Source: Rhodospirillaceae bacterium (lineage in GTDB: Bacteria > Pseudomonadota > Alphaproteobacteria > Bin65). From it: DNA of 64,000 nucleotides. Of the stretch, positions 41,602 through 49,261 are shown piece after piece. The stretch's first letter is position 1, and each line of letters begins with the position of its first letter. The notes under the pieces are model-generated. The model saw only the letters and a list, made by a program, of their open reading frames with translations. It had not been told where the DNA came from and did no database searches. Both the position numbers and the translations under genes were made by a program. The stretch is taken from positions 24,492 through 88,491 of the forward strand of contig VXNK01000001.1 in the NCBI GenBank assembly GCA_009840595.1. Reading direction: 5' to 3'.

Positions 41602-42359
41602 CCGCGCTGCTCGAAGTCGACAGGCTCTCCAAGGCGTTCGGCGGCGTCCGTGCGGTGCAGGATGTGTCCTTCGCCGTCAATCCCGGCGAATTGCTGGCGC
41701 TGATCGGCCCGAACGGGGCGGGCAAGACGACCTGTTTCAACATGCTGATGGGCCAGATCCGGCCGGACCATGGCGCGATCCTGCTCAAGGGGCGCGACAT
41801 CGCCGGCCTGCCGCCGCACCGGATCTGGCGCCTCGGCGTCGGCCGCACGTTCCAGATCACCGCGACCTTCAGTTCGATGACGGTGCGCGAGAACGTCCAG
41901 ATGGCGCTGATCAGCCACCGCAACGCCGGCCGCAGACTGTGGCGGCCGGCCGCCGGGACCGAGACCGCGCAGGCCGACGCGCTGCTCGATCGCGTCGGCA
42001 TGGCGGAGCAGGGCGACCGCGCCTGTTCGGTCCTCGCCTACGGCGACCTCAAGCGCGTCGAACTGGCGATCGCGCTGGCCAACGATCCGGACCTGCTGCT
42101 GATGGACGAGCCGACCGCCGGCATGGCGCCGCGTGAGCGGATCGAGCTGATGCGCCTGGCCGACGAGATCGTCGCCGAACGCAAGATCGGCGTGCTGTTC
42201 ACCGAACACGATATGGACGTGGTGTTCGCCCACGCCCACCGGATCATGGTGCTGAACCGGGGCGAACTGATCGCCGAGGGCACGCCGGAGGCGGTACGCG
42301 CCAACGAGCAGGTGCGCGAAATCTATCTCGGCAGCTCGGTCGAGGCGGGGCAGGCATGA
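41598..42359 (+). CDS. LivG-type ABC transporter ATPase
   Basis: A 253-residue ATPase: Walker A GPNGAGKTT near residues 36-44, an ABC-signature region VLAYGDLKRVELAIAL (the LivG form), Walker B LLLMDEPTAGM near 172, and a switch histidine in TEHDM. It forms a heterodimer with the LivF-type protein to power uptake. The ATG overlaps the permease stop and the stop overlaps the LivF ATG. Confidence 0.92.
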   Translation: MTALLEVDRLSKAFGGVRAVQDVSFAVNPGELLALIGPNGAGKTTCFNMLMGQIRPDHGAILLKGRDIAGLPPHRIWRLGVGRTFQITATFSSMTVRENVQMALISHRNAGRRLWRPAAGTETAQADALLDRVGMAEQGDRACSVLAYGDLKRVELAIALANDPDLLLMDEPTAGMAPRERIELMRLADEIVAERKIGVLFTEHDMDVVFAHAHRIMVLNRGELIAEGTPEAVRANEQVREIYLGSSVEAGQA

Positions 42360-43069
42360 CGACGCCGGTACTCGAAGCGCGCGATCTGCACACCTATTAC
42401 GGCGGGGCGCATATCCTGGCCGACCTGTCCTTCGTGCTGAACGACGGCGAGGTGGTCGTGCTGCTCGGCCGCAACGGCGCGGGCAAGACGACGACCATGA
42501 AGTCGGTGATGGGGCTGGTCCGGATGCGGGCCGGCACGGTGCATCTCGAAGGCGCCGACATCACCGGCCGGGAGCCGCATGTCATCGCGCGGGCCGGCAT
42601 GGGCTATGTGCCGGAGGACCGGCGGATTTTCGGCGATCTCACGGTGATGGAGAATCTCGAGGTCGGCCGCCAGCCCGAACGGGCCGACGCGCCGGCCTGG
42701 ACGCCGGAGCGGCTGTTCGGGATGTTTCCCAACCTGGCCGAAATGCGCACCCGCCAGGCCGGGCGGATGAGCGGCGGCGAGCAGCAGATGCTGACCGTGG
42801 CGCGCACCCTGATGGGCAATCCGAAGGTCCTGCTGCTCGACGAGCCGTCCGAGGGCCTGGCGCCGGTGATCGTCGATCAGATGGTCGCGACGATCCAGGC
42901 GCTCAAAGCCGAGGGGCTGTCGATCCTGCTGTCGGAGCAGAATCTCCATTTCGCGACCGCCGTGAGCGACCGCGCCTACATCGTCGAGAAGGGGCGCATC
43001 CGCTACGAAGGCACGATGGACGCGCTTGCCGCCGATGCGGAAGTGCGCAACACCTATCTGACCGTTTGA
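42356..43069 (+). CDS. LivF-type ABC transporter ATPase
   Basis: A 237-residue ATPase: Walker A GRNGAGKTTTMKS near 38-50, signature MSGGEQQMLTVART near 138, Walker B VLLLDEPSEGLAP near 160, and the YVPEDRRIF stretch typical of LivF. It is the partner of the preceding LivG-type ATPase. It lies 29 bases before the DUF1185 gene. Confidence 0.92.
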   Translation: MTTPVLEARDLHTYYGGAHILADLSFVLNDGEVVVLLGRNGAGKTTTMKSVMGLVRMRAGTVHLEGADITGREPHVIARAGMGYVPEDRRIFGDLTVMENLEVGRQPERADAPAWTPERLFGMFPNLAEMRTRQAGRMSGGEQQMLTVARTLMGNPKVLLLDEPSEGLAPVIVDQMVATIQALKAEGLSILLSEQNLHFATAVSDRAYIVEKGRIRYEGTMDALAADAEVRNTYLTV

Positions 43070-43098
43070 CCCGTGCGGAACCGGGAGGAGGAACCGCT

Positions 43099-43683
43099 GT
43101 GAAAGCCGATATCCGCAAGACCATGGTGCTGGTCGAGGACACCCGCAAGGAGATGGGCCGGGCGATCGACCCGCCGACCCGCCGCGCCGTCGCCATCGCC
43201 GTGATCGCCAACCCCTTCGCCGGCAGCTATGTCGAAGACCTCGAACCGCTGATGGAGATCGGCGCGGAACTTGGCGGCTATCTGGGCGACAAGGCGGTCG
43301 CTGTGCTCGGGATCGATCCGTCGGCGGCGGAGAGCTACGGCAAGGCGGCGGTGGTCGGCGAGCGCGGCGAGCTGGAGCACGCCGCCGCCATCCTGCATCC
43401 CCGGCTCGGCGCGCCGCTGCGCAAGGCGGTCGAGAAGGGCGCCGCGCTGGTGCCGTCGTCGAAGAAGCGGGGCGGGCCGGGCACGCCGCTCGACGTGCCG
43501 CTCGGCCACAAGGACGCCGCCTATGTCCGCAGCCATTTCGACGGCATCGAGGTCCGGATTCCCGATGCGCCGGCGGCGGACGAAATCCTGGTTGCCGTCG
43601 CCGTGACCGACAGCGGCCGCCCGCTGCCCCGGGTCGGCGGCCTGACCGTCGACGAGGTCAAGGGCGAGGACGGGCTGCGCTAG
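43099..43683 (+). CDS. DUF1185 (amino acid synthesis family) protein
   Basis: A 194-residue protein of the so-called amino acid synthesis family (DUF1185): IRKTMVLVEDTRKEMG at the N-terminus, AVAIAVIANPFAGSYVEDLE near 32-51, and HPRLGAPLRKAVEKGAALVP near 98-117. The reaction is not known to me; members often sit in catabolic clusters with amidohydrolases and molybdenum hydroxylases. The GTG at 43099 is preferred over earlier frames because GGAGGAGG lies 7 bases upstream. It precedes the enamidase-like gene by 29 bases. Confidence 0.75.
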   Translation: MKADIRKTMVLVEDTRKEMGRAIDPPTRRAVAIAVIANPFAGSYVEDLEPLMEIGAELGGYLGDKAVAVLGIDPSAAESYGKAAVVGERGELEHAAAILHPRLGAPLRKAVEKGAALVPSSKKRGGPGTPLDVPLGHKDAAYVRSHFDGIEVRIPDAPAADEILVAVAVTDSGRPLPRVGGLTVDEVKGEDGLR

Positions 43684-43712
43684 GGCGCTTAATCGGGACT
43701 GGGAGAGACGCC

Positions 43713-44906
43713 ATGAGCCTTACCGTTTCCACCGCGCCGCCCAAGGGCAAAACGGTCGTCCGCAATATCGGCCTGATGCTGTCCGGCGATCTGGCGCGGC
43801 CGATCCTGGACGCCGACTGCATCGTGGCCGTGGACGGCCGGATCGACAGTTTCGGCGCGGAGGCCGACCTCAACACCGCCGGGGCCGACACCGTGATCGA
43901 CGCCAAGGGCACGACCCTGGCGCCCGGCCTGATCGACAGCCACGTCCATCCGGTATTTGGCGACTGGACGCCGCGCCAGAACCAGTTCAACTGGATCGAC
44001 AGCTTTTTGAACGGCGGCGTCACCACGATGATCTCGGCCGGCGAGGTCCATCTGCCGGGCCGGCCCAAGGACATCGTCGGCCTCAAGGCGCTCGCCGTGA
44101 CCGCCCAACGCGCCTTCGACGCCATGCGCCCGGCCGGCATGAAGGTCCATGCCGGCGCGCCGGTGATCGAGAAGGGCATGGAGGAGGAGGATTTCGCCGA
44201 GATGGCGCGCAACGGCGTCAAGCTGCTCGGCGAGGTCGGCCTCGGCGGCGTCAAGCAGGGCGAGGAAGCCAAGCAGATGGTCGCCTGGGCGCGCAAATAC
44301 GGCATCCAGAGCACGATACACACCGGCGGCCCCTCGATCCCCGGTTCCGGCCTGATCGACAAGGACGTCGTGCTCGAGGCCGACGCCGACGTGATCGGCC
44401 ATATCAACGGCGGCCACACCGCCCTGCCGCTCGACCAGATCCGCTGCCTGTGCGAGCAGTGCAGCCGCGCCGTCGAGATCGTCCACAACGGCAACGAGCT
44501 GGCCGCCCTCTACGCCATGCGCACGACCATGGAGCTGGGCCAGCCGGAGCGCATCATCCTCGGCACCGATTCGCCGGCCGGCTCGGGCGTGCAGCCGCTC
44601 GGCATCCTGCGCCTGATCGCGATGCTGTCGAGCGTCGGCGAGGTGCCGGCGGAGATCGTGTTCTGCTTCGCCACCGGCAACACGGCGCGCATGCGCGACC
44701 TCGATGTCGGCCTGATCGAGGAGGGCCGGGCGGCCGACTTCGTCATCATGGACAAGGCGCAGCACACGGCCGGGAACACGATCCTCGAATCGGTGCGCAT
44801 GGGCGACGTGCCGGGCGTCGGCATGGTGATCGTCGACGGCGCCGTACGCTGCGGCCGCTCGCGCAACACCCCGCCGGCCACGACGTTGCCGGAGGCGGTG
44901 GGGTAG
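43713..44906 (+). CDS. ena: Enamidase-like amidohydrolase
   Basis: A 397-residue amidohydrolase that resembles enamidase of Eubacterium barkeri as I recall it: VVRNIGLMLSGDL at the N-terminus, GLIDSHVHPVFGDWTPRQ near 72-90, GGVTTMISAGEVHLPGRPKD, GEVGLGGV, HTGGPSIPGSG, HINGG, LGTDSPAGSG and the C-terminal SRNTPPA. These supply the metal histidines and the catalytic Asp. Enamidase hydrolyses tetrahydro-6-oxonicotinate, opening the ring to 2-formylglutarate and ammonia. It ends the cluster with the reductase-like gene whose product it should use. Confidence 0.75.
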   Translation: MSLTVSTAPPKGKTVVRNIGLMLSGDLARPILDADCIVAVDGRIDSFGAEADLNTAGADTVIDAKGTTLAPGLIDSHVHPVFGDWTPRQNQFNWIDSFLNGGVTTMISAGEVHLPGRPKDIVGLKALAVTAQRAFDAMRPAGMKVHAGAPVIEKGMEEEDFAEMARNGVKLLGEVGLGGVKQGEEAKQMVAWARKYGIQSTIHTGGPSIPGSGLIDKDVVLEADADVIGHINGGHTALPLDQIRCLCEQCSRAVEIVHNGNELAALYAMRTTMELGQPERIILGTDSPAGSGVQPLGILRLIAMLSSVGEVPAEIVFCFATGNTARMRDLDVGLIEEGRAADFVIMDKAQHTAGNTILESVRMGDVPGVGMVIVDGAVRCGRSRNTPPATTLPEAVG

Positions 44907-45002
44907 GGGGCATCCGCAAACGGGCGCCGACCGAATCCGCCTCTCTCAAGGATTCCTCTGCAAAAGGGGGGAGACCGCGCCGGGCGCGCCGCTTGCCCCG
45001 CC

Positions 45003-45206
45003 CCGTCATTTCGACCGGCGCACCCCCTCGCCGTCATTTCGACCGAAGCGAAGCGAGCGGAGAAATCCGGCCGGCGACGGAGGCCGGCCAGGCGCTGAAA
45101 CCTCGGGCGTCGATGGAGCGCGGACCAGATTTCTCCCCTTCGACTTCGCTCAGGGCAGGCTAATCCGCCCCGGATTAAATCCGGGGCTCCGGTCGAAATG
45201 ACGGGG
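45003..45206. repeat. Palindromic intergenic repeat (family A), copy 2
   Basis: Outer arms CCGTCATTTCGACCG appear twice on the left (45003-45017 and 45032-45046) and once as the complement on the right (45190-45206). Inner arms around AGCGGAGAAATCC (45056-45068) and AGATTTCTCCCC (45127-45138) also oppose each other. It shares CTTCGACTTCGCTCAGGGC with copy 3. Confidence 0.7.
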
Positions 45207-45750
45207 TGGGTTCGAGGACTGGATTGGGCACAAGTCCGGCAAGCTCCGCCGGGCCAGCCTTCAAAAAATATTTCCTTTCTATAGATAATATTCCTTGAAA
45301 CGGCAAGCCCCGCGCCCTATATCGGCCCCGTCAACGCCCGAAATGCGTCTGCCGCCGCCAGTCGGCCACCCTGTGCGCCATTGGGCTTGACGGCCGGACC
45401 CCGATGCAGATTCCGTCCGGTTCGACCCTCCGAGTCCGCCGGGCCATCGTGCCCCGATCCTGCCCGGCGGTGCCGCCCCCGGTGTCGCCCGGCGCTCCCG
45501 TTCGGCCGGGACGCTGGAAAATTTCCTATCGTAATCGTTTTTGTGCACTTTCGAAGGGCGTGTTTCCAACGATTCCAAAGGGTTAGGGCTGCCGGGTGCA
45601 GAAAAAAGCATGTAAGAAAGACCGGTCTGTCTAATTCAAAAATTAAGTGATTTCAATGACTTAGGTGACTCGATCTTAAACAAGCATTCAAAAATAACCG
45701 GTCCGGCGTCCGCCCCATCCGGCACACCCTTTCGCAGGGGAAGCCGGCCG

Positions 45751-45780
45751 GCATGACAAAACATGACATTTCATGACGCA
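45751..45780. repeat. Three 10-bp iterons, left array
   Basis: Three tandem decamers: gCATGACAaa, aCATGACAtt, tCATGACgca. The same three-unit array recurs at 46050-46079 with very few differences, about 300 bases away and in the same orientation. The units are one helical turn apart, as in sites for a cooperatively binding protein. Confidence 0.7.
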
Positions 45781-45830
45781 ACCCGGGAACCCCATTCCGG
45801 GACCTTCATCCCGACCTGGCGCAAACCTCA

Positions 45831-45982
45831 CCCGTCATTCCGACCGGAGCCGCCCGAAGGGCGGCGTAGCGGAGGAATCCCGTCGCTGGCGTCCGGGTTT
45901 CCGTTGTCGGGATCGAGTCGGGATTCCTCCACTCCCTTCGACTTCGCTCAGGGCAGGCTGCTTCGCTCGGTCGGAATGACGG
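45831..45982. repeat. Palindromic intergenic repeat (family A), copy 3
   Basis: Outer arms CCCGTCATTCCGACCGG (45831-45847) and GGTCGGAATGACGG (45969-45982), inner arms AGCGGAGGAATCCCG (45868-45882) and CGGGATTCCTCC (45919-45930). It lies entirely between the two iteron arrays. Confidence 0.7.
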
Positions 45983-46049
45983 TGTGGGGTTTGCGGTATC
46001 GGTGTCCGGTTCGGAACGGCAGCGCGAAAGGAGAGGCCATCGCAGTGGA

Positions 46050-46079
46050 ACATGACAAATCATGACATTTCATGACAGG
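46050..46079. repeat. Three 10-bp iterons, right array
   Basis: Decamers aCATGACAaa, tCATGACAtt, tCATGACAgg, a direct repeat of 45751-45780. TCATGA is itself a palindrome. The array ends 160 bases before the CoxL-type gene, so it could be an operator for it, or one of a pair of direct repeats bounding an inserted element. Confidence 0.7.
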
Positions 46080-46239
46080 TCCCGACACGGGCCGGCCTGC
46101 GGTCGCGGTCCGGCCGCGCGCCGGCCATACCGAAACGGCGCACCGGCCATGACTCGCCGCGTCCGCCCTTAGCCCCTATGTTTGCCCCATTGCGGCGCTC
46201 TCGCGGGCGCCGTTCGTTTGCCGGGAGGGAGCGGACATC

Positions 46240-48582
46240 ATGGACGGCGGCGGGGAACGGCATTACGGCATCGGCGACCGGGCGCCGCGCAAGGAAGACC
46301 GCCGGCTGCTGACCGGCGGCGGGCGCTACGCCGACGATGTGCGGATCGAGGGCGCGCTCGCCGGCTGCGTCCTGCGTTCGCCGGAGGCCCACGGCGATAT
46401 CCGCACCCTCGATGTCTCGGCCGCGGCGGCCATGCCCGGCGTGCGCCTCGTCCTGCGCGCGCAGGACCTGATCGATTTCGGCTGCCGGCCCTTTCCCTGC
46501 AAGCTGCCGATCAAGGGGCGCGGCGGCGCGGCGATCCTGACGCCGGAGCGGCATGCCCTGGCGCGCGGCCGGGTGCGCTACGCCGGCGAGCCCGTCGCCT
46601 TCGTCGTCGCCGACACGCCCGACATGGCGCGCGACGCAGCCGAGGCGATCGCGCTGGAGATCGACCCGCTACCCGTCCTGCTCGATCCGTGGCAGGCGCC
46701 GGAGGCCGGCGCGCCGCTCATCCATGACAGCGTGCCCGGCAATGTCGCGCTCGACTGGATCGGCGGCGACGAAGCGGCGACGGCGGCAGCCTTCGCCGGT
46801 GCGGCCCATGTGACGCGGATGCGCATCGCCAGCCAGCGCGTCGCGGTCGTCCCGATGGAGCCGCGCGGCGGCACCGGGCTGTGGGATCCGGAAACCGGCC
46901 GCTACACGCTCCATACCGGCGGGCAGGGCGTCTTCGGGCTGTCGCGCAGCCTCGCCGAACTGGTCGGCGGCAAGGCCGGGGACGTGCGCGTTCTGATGGC
47001 GGATGTCGGCGGTTCCTTCGGCATGAAGGGCGGCGCCTATCCGGAACATGTGCTGTGCCTGGTCGCGGCGCGGCTGACCGGCCTCCCGGTGCGCTGGCGC
47101 GACGACCGCTCCGACAGCTTCCTCGGCGACGCGGCGGGCCGGGACATCCATGCCGACGGCGAACTGGCGCTCGACGCGGACGGCCGCATCCTCGCCATGC
47201 GCCTCACCGGTGTCGCCAATATGGGCGCCTTCGTCACCGGCGTCGGGCCGCTGCCGGGCTCGACCAACATCCTCAAGAACGGCGCCTCGCTCTACCGCAT
47301 TCCGGCGGCGTTCGTGAACATGCGCTGCGTGCTGACCAACCAGAATCCGGTCGCTGCCTATCGCGGCGCCGGGCGGCCGGACGGCAACCTGTTCACCGAC
47401 CGGCTGGTCGACCGGGCCGCCCTGGAGACCGGCAGGGACCCGGCGGAATTCCGCCGGATAAACCTGCTGCGCCCCGACGAGCTGCCCTACACGGCGGTTT
47501 CCGGCCAGGTCTATCGCGAGGGCGAATTCGAAGCGGTTCTCGACACGGCGCTGGACGCTGCCGACGCTGCCGGCCTCGCGGCGCGCCGGGCCGAGAGCCG
47601 CGCGCGCGGCCTCGTCCGCGGCTTCGGCGTCACCAGCTATCTCGAGGCGACCGCCCCGCCCGGCAAGGAGATGGGCGGCCTCCGCTTCGAGGCCGACGGC
47701 CGGATCGCCTTCCTCACCGGCACGAAGGACTACGGCCAGGGCCACGAGGGCGCCTATGCCCAGATACTCGGGCCCGCCCTCGGCGTGTCCTACGACCGGA
47801 TCGGGCTGCTCCAGGGCGACAGCGACGCGCTGCTCCACGGCGGCGGCACCGGCGGCTCCCGCTCGCTCATGGCGAGCGGCAAGGCGGCGGTCGAGGCGGC
47901 CGACGCGGTCATCGAAAAGGGCCGGGCCGCCGCCGCGCACTATCTGGAGGCGGCGGAGGCCGATATCGAGTTCGGCGGCGGGCTGTTCCGCGTCGCCGGG
48001 ACCGACCGCGCCATCGCCCTGCACGATCTCGCGGCGCGCATGAAGGCCGATCCGCCGCCCGGCGACGGCCTCGACAGCCTGGATGTCGCGCTGATCGTCG
48101 AGACGCCGCCCTCGGCCTTTCCGAACGGCTGCCATATCTGCGAAATCGAACTGGACCCGGAGACCGGCGCGGTCGCGGTCGACCGCTATGTCGCGATCGG
48201 CGATTTCGGCACGATCGTCAATCCCATGCTGGTCGAGGCGCAGATGCACGGCGGCGTGACCCAGGGGCTGGGCCAGGCCCTGATGGAAGAGGTCGCGCTG
48301 GACGGCGACGGCCAGTGCCTGAACGGTTCGCTGATGGATTACTGCATTCCCCGCGCGGCGGACCTGCCGGACCTGCCGCACATGATCGTGGGCGATCGTC
48401 CGGTGCCGACGGAGACCAATCCGCTCGGCGTCAAGGGCTGCGGCGAGGCCGGCACGACCGGCGCGCTGCCGGCGGTTGCCAACGCCGTCGCCGACGCGCT
48501 GCACCGGTGCGGCGTGGACGGGTTCGATATGCCGGCGACGCCGCACCGCATCTGGCGCCTGCTGAACGGGAAGGCGGAATAG
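46240..48582 (+). CDS. Solitary molybdopterin-binding (CoxL-type) hydroxylase subunit
   Basis: A 780-residue large subunit of the xanthine dehydrogenase/CO dehydrogenase-like family: RKEDRRLLTGGGRYADDV near 17-34, GGSFGMKGGAYPEH near 261, AYRGAGRPDGN near 374 (the type II active-site loop, not the CODH AYRCSFR), KDYGQGHEGAY near 490 and KGCGEAGTTGALPA near 733-746. No 2Fe-2S or FAD subunit gene is adjacent. It would have to share those of the 31099-34727 complex or use others elsewhere. Its substrate is unknown. Confidence 0.88.
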   Translation: MDGGGERHYGIGDRAPRKEDRRLLTGGGRYADDVRIEGALAGCVLRSPEAHGDIRTLDVSAAAAMPGVRLVLRAQDLIDFGCRPFPCKLPIKGRGGAAILTPERHALARGRVRYAGEPVAFVVADTPDMARDAAEAIALEIDPLPVLLDPWQAPEAGAPLIHDSVPGNVALDWIGGDEAATAAAFAGAAHVTRMRIASQRVAVVPMEPRGGTGLWDPETGRYTLHTGGQGVFGLSRSLAELVGGKAGDVRVLMADVGGSFGMKGGAYPEHVLCLVAARLTGLPVRWRDDRSDSFLGDAAGRDIHADGELALDADGRILAMRLTGVANMGAFVTGVGPLPGSTNILKNGASLYRIPAAFVNMRCVLTNQNPVAAYRGAGRPDGNLFTDRLVDRAALETGRDPAEFRRINLLRPDELPYTAVSGQVYREGEFEAVLDTALDAADAAGLAARRAESRARGLVRGFGVTSYLEATAPPGKEMGGLRFEADGRIAFLTGTKDYGQGHEGAYAQILGPALGVSYDRIGLLQGDSDALLHGGGTGGSRSLMASGKAAVEAADAVIEKGRAAAAHYLEAAEADIEFGGGLFRVAGTDRAIALHDLAARMKADPPPGDGLDSLDVALIVETPPSAFPNGCHICEIELDPETGAVAVDRYVAIGDFGTIVNPMLVEAQMHGGVTQGLGQALMEEVALDGDGQCLNGSLMDYCIPRAADLPDLPHMIVGDRPVPTETNPLGVKGCGEAGTTGALPAVANAVADALHRCGVDGFDMPATPHRIWRLLNGKAE

Positions 48583-48614
48583 GGCGGGTTCGCCGCCACG
48601 GCCGGTAGCAGGCA

Positions 48615-48641
48615 GGGCAGTCCGGGCAGTCCGGGCAGTCC
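48615..48641. repeat. Three tandem 9-bp repeats (GGGCAGTCC)
   Basis: Three perfect copies of GGGCAGTCC run head to tail just after the CoxL-type gene. It is a minor microsatellite-like repeat with no visible function. Confidence 0.6.
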
Positions 48642-48728
48642 GGGTGCGTCACCCGATTGTGACGGGATGTTTATGTCCGGTCCGGGCCGTTCGGGCGATA
48701 ACCGTATGCCGCAATCCGGGAACCCATC

Positions 48729-49136
48729 ATGGCGCGCCGCATCCTGCTCATCGACGATGACGACCTGCTGCGGGCGGCGATCGGCGAGCTTCTGGAAAGC
48801 AGCGGCTATACGGTCGCCTCCGCCGGGTCGGGCGATGCCGGCCTGGCGATGTTCCGGACCGCCCGGCCGGACCTGGTGATTACCGACCTGTCCATGCCCG
48901 GGCCCGACGGCATCGACGTCGTCCGGGCGCTGTCCGGGGCAGTGCCGAGGCCGCGGATCATCGCGATTTCCGGCGGCGCCGAGCGGCTCGATTCGTTGTC
49001 CGGCCTGCGCCAAGCGCAGGCGGTCGGCGCCGATCGAATTCTCGAAAAACCATTCCGGGCTAACGCGTTACTGGGCGTTGTCCATGAAATTCTGGAGGAT
49101 CCGGGACCGGAGGCCGGAAGCGCCGGCACCGGTTGA
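48729..49136 (+). CDS. Single-domain response regulator (receiver)
   Basis: A 135-residue CheY-like receiver. The acidic pocket is D9-D11 (LLIDDDD), the phospho-acceptor is Asp53 in VITDLSMPGPDG, ISGG carries the switch serine, and LEKPF holds the conserved lysine. There is no output domain, and no histidine kinase is beside it, so it probably relays phosphate to a partner encoded elsewhere. Confidence 0.9.
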   Translation: MARRILLIDDDDLLRAAIGELLESSGYTVASAGSGDAGLAMFRTARPDLVITDLSMPGPDGIDVVRALSGAVPRPRIIAISGGAERLDSLSGLRQAQAVGADRILEKPFRANALLGVVHEILEDPGPEAGSAGTG

Positions 49137-49261
49137 AGCGGCGGGCCGCCCGAAGCGCCGTCCCGGTGAGCCGGAAACAGCGCCCGAAACCGGGCCGGAA
49201 ATCGCTTGCCGTTGTACGGATTTGGTGACATGAACCGCGCCCCGTGCAGCGGAGTTTGCCG

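Larger units (their letters stand above)
44907..46239. other. Long non-coding region with repeats
   Basis: This 1.3 kb region has no convincing gene: open frames lack the GC3 pattern and resemble nothing known. It holds two family A palindromic repeats (45003-45206 and 45831-45982), two three-unit iteron arrays (45751-45780 and 46050-46079) and AT-rich stretches near 45255-45310 and 45520-45710. The last part (46080-46239) is the presumed promoter and leader of the CoxL-type gene, with GGGAGGGAG before its ATG. Confidence 0.6.

Noticed and set aside
45279..45611. 110-codon minus-strand frame in the long intergenic region
   Set aside because: No third-position GC bias as in real genes, no recognisable fold, and it spans AT-rich and GC-rich segments; likely chance.
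46669..48546. 625-codon minus-strand frame opposite the CoxL-type gene
   Set aside because: Mirror of the coding strand; no family features, while the plus strand has all CoxL motifs.
48615..48641. Possible CRISPR-like array
   Set aside because: Only three 9-base units without spacers; it is a simple tandem repeat. No CRISPR array or cas gene was seen in the window.
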